DNA of 64,000 nt, from NCBI GenBank assembly GCA_050693155.1, contig JBOGWA010000146.1, forward strand, positions 12,298 to 76,297, read 5' to 3'. Origin of the DNA: JBOGWA01 sp050693155. GTDB taxonomy: Bacteria > Actinomycetota > UBA4738 > CALAEC01. The translations under genes were made by a program, and so were the position numbers. Shown one piece after another: positions 60,388 to 64,000 of the stretch (position 1 is the first letter of the stretch; each line of letters starts with the position of its first letter). The notes under the pieces are model-generated. The model searched no databases. It saw nothing but the letters and a program-made list of their open reading frames with translations, and was not told the origin of the DNA.

Positions 60388-61566
60388 ATGCGAATCCTGA
60401 TCCTCGGAGGTGACGGCTATCTCGGATGGCCAACGGCCATGCGCTTCTCCGCGCGTGGTCACGACGTGCACTGCGTCGACAGCTATCTGCGTCGTCGCGC
60501 GGTCCGGGAGGAAGCAGCCGACTCCCTGACCCCCCTCGCCGACTCACTGCCGGCCCGCGCCGAAGCATGGAAAGCGGTCGGCGGGAGAGAGATCGGTGTG
60601 ACCGAGGGGGACCTCTGCGACTGGGAGGTCGTCGAGCGCTCCTTTCGGGAGTTCGCTCCGGAAGCAATCGTCCACTACGGCGAGATGCCGTCCGCGCCGT
60701 ATTCGATGAAGAGCCGGGAGCACGCCGTCTTCACGCAGTACAACAACATCGTGAGCACGCTGAACGTGCTGTTCGCGATGCGCGACCTCGCTCCGGATGC
60801 CCATCTCATCAAGCTCGGGACGATGGGCGAATACGGAACCCCGAACATCGACATCGAGGAAGGGTTCATCGAGATCCACCACAAGGGCCGCTCCGACGTC
60901 CTGCCGTTCCCCAAGAACCCGGGGTCGCTGTATCACGCCTCCAAGGTTCACGACTCGACGAACGTCGAGCTCGCGTCCCGTCTCTGGAGCTTGCGGGCAA
61001 CTGACCTCAATCAGGGGATCGTCTACGGGGTCGAGACCGACGAAACCAAGCTCGACGAGCGTCTGCTCACCAGGTTCGACTACGACGAGGCATTCGGGAC
61101 CGCGCTCAATCGGTTCTGCATTCAGGCCATCATCGGTCATCCGCTCACGATCTACGGGCAGGGTGGCCAGACGCGCGGGTACCTCAACATCGTCGACACA
61201 CTCCGGTGCGTGGAGCTTGCGACCGAGAACCCCGCGGACCCCGGCGAATACCGAGTCTTCAACCAGTTCACCGAACGGTTCGCGGTCCAGGACGTCGCCG
61301 AAGCGGTGCGGCGCGCGGCGCGCGAGCGAGGGATCGACGTCGAGGTCCGAACGGTCGAGAACCCTCGCCGGGAAGCGGAAGACCACTACTACAATCCCGT
61401 CCACACGAAGCTGCTCGACCTGGGGCTCGAACCGCACTATCTGTCGGAAACACTGATCGAGTCGATGTTCGGCGTGATCGAGCGGTACAAGGACCGCGTC
61501 GCGCGAGAGGCCATCATGCCGCGGACGCGCTGGGCGCCGACCGCCCCGACGGCGTCTCCTCGCTAG
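60388..61566 (+). CDS. sqdB: UDP-sulfoquinovose synthase
   Basis: A 392-residue short-chain-dehydrogenase-type enzyme that makes UDP-sulfoquinovose from UDP-glucose and sulfite with NAD. The Rossmann motif is GGDGYLGWPTA; catalytic residues T145, Y182 and K186 (in LGTMGEYG and YHASKVHDS) have the same numbers as in plant SQD1. QYNNIVSTLNVLFAM, TPNIDIEEG, DLNQGIVYGVETDET and VFNQFTERF are further SQD1 signatures. The product feeds sulfolipid synthesis (SqdX) or, in some organisms, sulfated glycans. No SqdX is identified with certainty; a GT2 enzyme follows immediately. Confidence 0.96.
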   Translation: MRILILGGDGYLGWPTAMRFSARGHDVHCVDSYLRRRAVREEAADSLTPLADSLPARAEAWKAVGGREIGVTEGDLCDWEVVERSFREFAPEAIVHYGEMPSAPYSMKSREHAVFTQYNNIVSTLNVLFAMRDLAPDAHLIKLGTMGEYGTPNIDIEEGFIEIHHKGRSDVLPFPKNPGSLYHASKVHDSTNVELASRLWSLRATDLNQGIVYGVETDETKLDERLLTRFDYDEAFGTALNRFCIQAIIGHPLTIYGQGGQTRGYLNIVDTLRCVELATENPADPGEYRVFNQFTERFAVQDVAEAVRRAARERGIDVEVRTVENPRREAEDHYYNPVHTKLLDLGLEPHYLSETLIESMFGVIERYKDRVAREAIMPRTRWAPTAPTASPR

Positions 61567-62613
61567 GTGCTCGCCCTCCGCGCGCTCGGGGGAGCCTTCG
61601 CCCTCGCGCTCATCGTCGCGGCGGTGCTCCGTTTCCGCCGGCGGCGGATCACTCGCCTCAACCTTCTCATCTCGGGCGCGCTCGCCGTCACGATCGGCCT
61701 CATCGCTTCCGCCCCGGGACTGTTCGATCCGCTGTTCGACCTATTCAACTTCCGTCGAGGCGGAGGGCAGCGCCTTCTCGCGGTGCTCCTGTTCGCGAAC
61801 GTCGTGCTGCTGCTGCTCATCCTCCGCAATACGAGCGAGACCGATCGGACCGCGCGTGACTTCCGGCTTCTCATGGAGTGGCTCGGCCGTGACTCCTTCG
61901 ACTGGTCGCAGGCCGATGGGTTGCCGGCCGGTGATCGAATCCTTGTCTGCCTCCCCGCCTACAACGAGGCGGAAAACGTGGCGGCCGTGATCGGCGCGAT
62001 GCCCGAGAAGATCGAAGGCCACCCGGTGATCCCCCTCGTGGTGGACGACGCATCGGAAGACGAGACGGCGACTGTTGCCCGCAAGGCCGGCGCACTCGTC
62101 GCCCGCTTGCCGATCCGTCGGGGCGGGGGGCTCGCGCTTCGGGTCGGCTACGAGATCGCGCTCAAACTGGGCGCAGTCATCGTCGCCTCAATGGACGCGG
62201 ACGGCCAGCACATGCCCGAGGAGCTGTCGAAGGTGATCGACCCGGTCGTTCGTGGAGAAGCCGATATGGTCCAGGGCTCACGGATGCTCGGCACGTTTGA
62301 ACGGGAAAGCCGCGTCCGCCATCTCGGTGTCCTGTTCTTCTCCCGGCTCGTCTCGCTCATGACCGGCGTCCGGGTCACCGACGTCTCGAACGGGTATCGC
62401 GCCACACGCGCCGAGACACTGAGGCGGCTCATCCTGGAGCAGGACCAATTTTGGGCCTCCGAGATCCTGATCGAGGGGCTCCGCCAGCGAGCCCGCATTG
62501 TCGAGGTGCCGATCACCGTCCGGGCGCGCGCCGGCGGCGAAACCAAGAAGCCGCGACCGCTCAAGTACGGCTGGCAGTTCGCGAAGGCGATCGTCCAAAC
62601 CTGGCTCCGCTAG
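61567..62613 (+). CDS. DUF2304-GT2 fusion glycosyltransferase
   Basis: A 348-residue membrane glycosyltransferase. Residues 1-85 are a DUF2304-like part with three helices; from about 110 a GT2 domain follows with VCLPAYNEAENV, VVDDASEDET, the metal-binding MDADGQHMPEEL and a QDQFWASE motif. This order resembles polyprenyl-phosphate sugar transferases that make lipid-linked sugars for GT-C enzymes. GTG directly follows the sqdB stop, so the two are coupled. By inference it may use the nearby nucleotide sugar. Confidence 0.88.
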   Translation: MLALRALGGAFALALIVAAVLRFRRRRITRLNLLISGALAVTIGLIASAPGLFDPLFDLFNFRRGGGQRLLAVLLFANVVLLLLILRNTSETDRTARDFRLLMEWLGRDSFDWSQADGLPAGDRILVCLPAYNEAENVAAVIGAMPEKIEGHPVIPLVVDDASEDETATVARKAGALVARLPIRRGGGLALRVGYEIALKLGAVIVASMDADGQHMPEELSKVIDPVVRGEADMVQGSRMLGTFERESRVRHLGVLFFSRLVSLMTGVRVTDVSNGYRATRAETLRRLILEQDQFWASEILIEGLRQRARIVEVPITVRARAGGETKKPRPLKYGWQFAKAIVQTWLR

Positions 62614-63251
62614 AAGCCTCGAACTTTCTCCGCAAGGTGTCGAACGGCCGTCCCGGCCTCGTGGGCTTCGGTGATGGCGCGGACCACGACGATCCTCCGA
62701 GCCCCCGCCTCGATCACCTCGCTCAGGTTCGCCTCGTTGATGCCGCCGATCGCGAACCAGGGCCGGCGCTCGTGCTCCGCGGCGTGGCGGATGAGCTCGA
62801 GGCCAGCCGCCGGGCGGCCCGGCTTGGTCGGCGTCTCCCAGACCGGCCCGCAGCAGACGTAGTCGGCCTCGGTCGGAGCTGCATCGAGCTGCTCGGGCGA
62901 GTGCGTCGAGAGTCCGATGATTGCCTCCGGGCCGAGGAGAGCTCGCGCGACCTCCACCGGCAGGTCGTTCTGGCCGACGTGTACCCCGTCGGCCTCGAGA
63001 GCCAACGCAACGTCCGGACGGTCGTTCACGATAAAAAGGGCGCCGTGTCGCTCGGCAGCATCCCGGAACACCGCCCCCATCCGAATGACGTCGGCGGCCT
63101 CCGTTTCCTTTTCTCGGATCTGGACGATGTCGACTCCCGCCGAGAGGACGGCGTCGAGGAACTCCGGAAGGTCACCCTCATCCCGCCGGGCGCCGGTGAC
63201 GAGGTACAGCAGTGCCTCGTGCAGGCGCTCGGGACGCTTCGACGGGTTCAC
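62610..63251 (-). CDS. thiE: Thiamine-phosphate synthase
   Basis: A 213-residue TIM-barrel enzyme joining the pyrimidine and thiazole halves of thiamine. Motifs: VDIVQIREKE, FIVNDRPDVALALEADGVHVGQNDLP, GLSTHSPEQL, DYVCCGPVWETPTKPG and FAIGGINEANLSEVIEAGARRIVVVRAI. GTG start overlaps the thiS stop (GTGA). The stop overlaps that of the convergent glycosyltransferase in CTAG. Confidence 0.96.
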   Translation of the reverse strand: MNPSKRPERLHEALLYLVTGARRDEGDLPEFLDAVLSAGVDIVQIREKETEAADVIRMGAVFRDAAERHGALFIVNDRPDVALALEADGVHVGQNDLPVEVARALLGPEAIIGLSTHSPEQLDAAPTEADYVCCGPVWETPTKPGRPAAGLELIRHAAEHERRPWFAIGGINEANLSEVIEAGARRIVVVRAITEAHEAGTAVRHLAEKVRGF

Positions 63252-63454
63252 GAACCGCCGGCGACGGCGCGAACGAGCTCGAGCCGGTCACCGTCTTCGA
63301 GGACTACCTCCTCGTAGCGGGCGCGTTCTAGCGGTTGGCCGTTGCGCTCGACGACCACGAAACGGGGGTCGAGGCTGCGCGACCGGATGAACTCCGCTAC
63401 GGACAGCGCCTCGTCCAGCGGGACGTCGTCCCCGTTCGCCGTGACCCGAATCAT
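63248..63454 (-). CDS. thiS: Sulfur carrier protein ThiS with an extra C-terminal residue
   Basis: A 68-residue ubiquitin-fold carrier that supplies sulfur for the thiazole ring. It begins MIRVTANGDDVPLDEALSVA and has FVVVERNGQPLERARYEE. The C terminus reads AVAGGS: one Ser follows the Gly-Gly that is normally terminal and adenylated. Activation may need trimming. ATG at 63454 overlaps the thiH stop by ATGA. Confidence 0.9.
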   Translation of the reverse strand: MIRVTANGDDVPLDEALSVAEFIRSRSLDPRFVVVERNGQPLERARYEEVVLEDGDRLELVRAVAGGS

Positions 63455-64000
63455 CTGACCGCGGCGGGCTGGAGCCCTCTGGCAACTCCCTCCGGCGTTG
63501 CCGGGTCTTCCCACACGGGGTCGTAGCCCATCGCCCGGAGCGACTCCACGACCTCCTCCGGTGACCGCTCGTCGGCGATCTCGAACTGCACCTGGGCCTC
63601 GTCCGGGTGTGTGTAACCACCGGGCTCGGTATGCGAACCCGCGCTCGTGTGTGTGATGCCGATCCGGTGTAGCCCGTCCCGAAGCGTCGGTGGCTCACGG
63701 GTCGAGAGCACCAGCCCGGCATCGGGAAGAAACAGTCGGAGGGCGCAGACAAGTTGGGTGAGCTCGCGATCGGTCAACTCGATCTTGGGCTGGAATCCGC
63801 TCGCCGACGGTCGGATTCTCGGAACCGAGACCGTCACCTGGCTCTTCCAGTACCGGCGCATCAGAAACCGCACATGCGCTGCCGTCGCGATCGCCTCGAA
63901 CCGCCAGTCGTCGGATAGACCGAAGAGCGCCCCGATTCCGAGCCGCCTCATCCCGACGCGCGCTGCCCGCTCGGGGCCAAGGAGCCGCCAACGGTAGTTC
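63451..64000 (-). CDS. thiH: 2-iminoacetate synthase ThiH (5' end outside window)
   Basis: The C-terminal 182 residues of ThiH, the radical-SAM enzyme that cleaves tyrosine to dehydroglycine for thiazole synthesis. Visible family blocks are GIGALFGLSDDWRFEA, VSVPRIRPSASGFQP, LVLSTREPPTLRDGL and SAGSHTEPGGYTHPDEAQVQ, QFEIADERS and GYDPVWEDP. The radical-SAM cluster lies beyond 64000. The gene is the first visible of thiH-thiS-thiE; thiG is not between them as in many operons. Confidence 0.92.
   Translation of the reverse strand, partial: NYRWRLLGPERAARVGMRRLGIGALFGLSDDWRFEAIATAAHVRFLMRRYWKSQVTVSVPRIRPSASGFQPKIELTDRELTQLVCALRLFLPDAGLVLSTREPPTLRDGLHRIGITHTSAGSHTEPGGYTHPDEAQVQFEIADERSPEEVVESLRAMGYDPVWEDPATPEGVARGLQPAAVR

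Noticed and set aside
1..64000. CRISPR arrays, insertion sequences or attachment sites
   Set aside because: No regularly spaced direct repeats with unique spacers, no transposase or integrase frames, and no duplicated tRNA end were seen.

Overview
This is a high-GC chromosomal window that reads as an uncultivated or poorly characterised lineage of Actinomycetota. The evidence is an ANTAR-type response regulator, SepF, YggT and a DivIVA/Wag31-like protein next to ftsZ, DUF3040 and DUF6504 proteins, a perfect actinobacterial-type LexA box, a type-2 IleS, and a MurE with the meso-diaminopimelate motif DNPR. I saw no prophage, insertion sequence or CRISPR array. Genes are packed tightly, with many 4-bp ATGA/GTGA overlaps, and no gene-free stretch exceeds 300 bp.

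Layout. 1-2.7 kb: a truncated branched-chain amino-acid-type binding lipoprotein, a coiled-coil protein coupled to an ANTAR regulator, tRNA-Leu(CAA), and an M55 D-aminopeptidase. 2.7-10.1 kb (minus strand): two paralogous four-helix membrane proteins, the replicative polymerase dnaE, a PsbP-like membrane protein, an RluD-type pseudouridine synthase, lspA and a DksA/TraR-like regulator. 10.3-13.4 kb: ileS on the plus strand. 13.4-33.7 kb (minus strand): the division and cell-wall cluster, transcribed mraZ-rsmH-ftsL-ftsI-murE-murF-mraY-murD-ftsW-murG-murC-murB-ftsQ, then ftsZ from its own promoter, pgeF-yggS-sepF-yggT-divIVA and two small membrane proteins. No ftsA or ddl lies in the cluster. 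33.8-40.8 kb: an HNH protein, a crotonase-like protein, a MoxR-DUF58-transglutaminase set, a MerR regulator and a DUF3040 protein. 40.8-47.2 kb: a LexA-controlled operon, DUF6504-dnaE2-MFS-dinB. 47.3-62.6 kb: an accessory cell-envelope region with a Tat-exported phosphoesterase, glycosyltransferases, three alkaline-phosphatase-superfamily lipoproteins, a GT-C/MFS fusion, UDP-sulfoquinovose synthase and a DUF2304-GT2 enzyme. 62.6-64 kb: thiH-thiS-thiE, with thiH cut by the window end.

Most interesting observations. (1) The three alkaline-phosphatase lipoproteins appear circularly permuted: the segment that is C-terminal in PafA-type enzymes lies at the N terminus, before the nucleophile and metal-ligand blocks. 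One is translationally coupled to the GT-C/MFS fusion, and sulfosugar-nucleotide synthesis lies nearby. This could be an undescribed surface-glycan or phospho-glycoconjugate system. (2) An SOS operon joins dnaE2 and a Pol IV with a transporter and no visible ImuA'/ImuB. (3) The promoters of the mraZ operon and ftsZ share an inverted repeat (TTAC-N6-GTAA), and the mraZ promoter carries four GGTGG-like repeats exactly 11 bp apart.

Sigma-A-type promoters could be read in front of several genes. Their -10 boxes are often TAGANT. All functional statements come from reading motifs and family knowledge; no database search was run.
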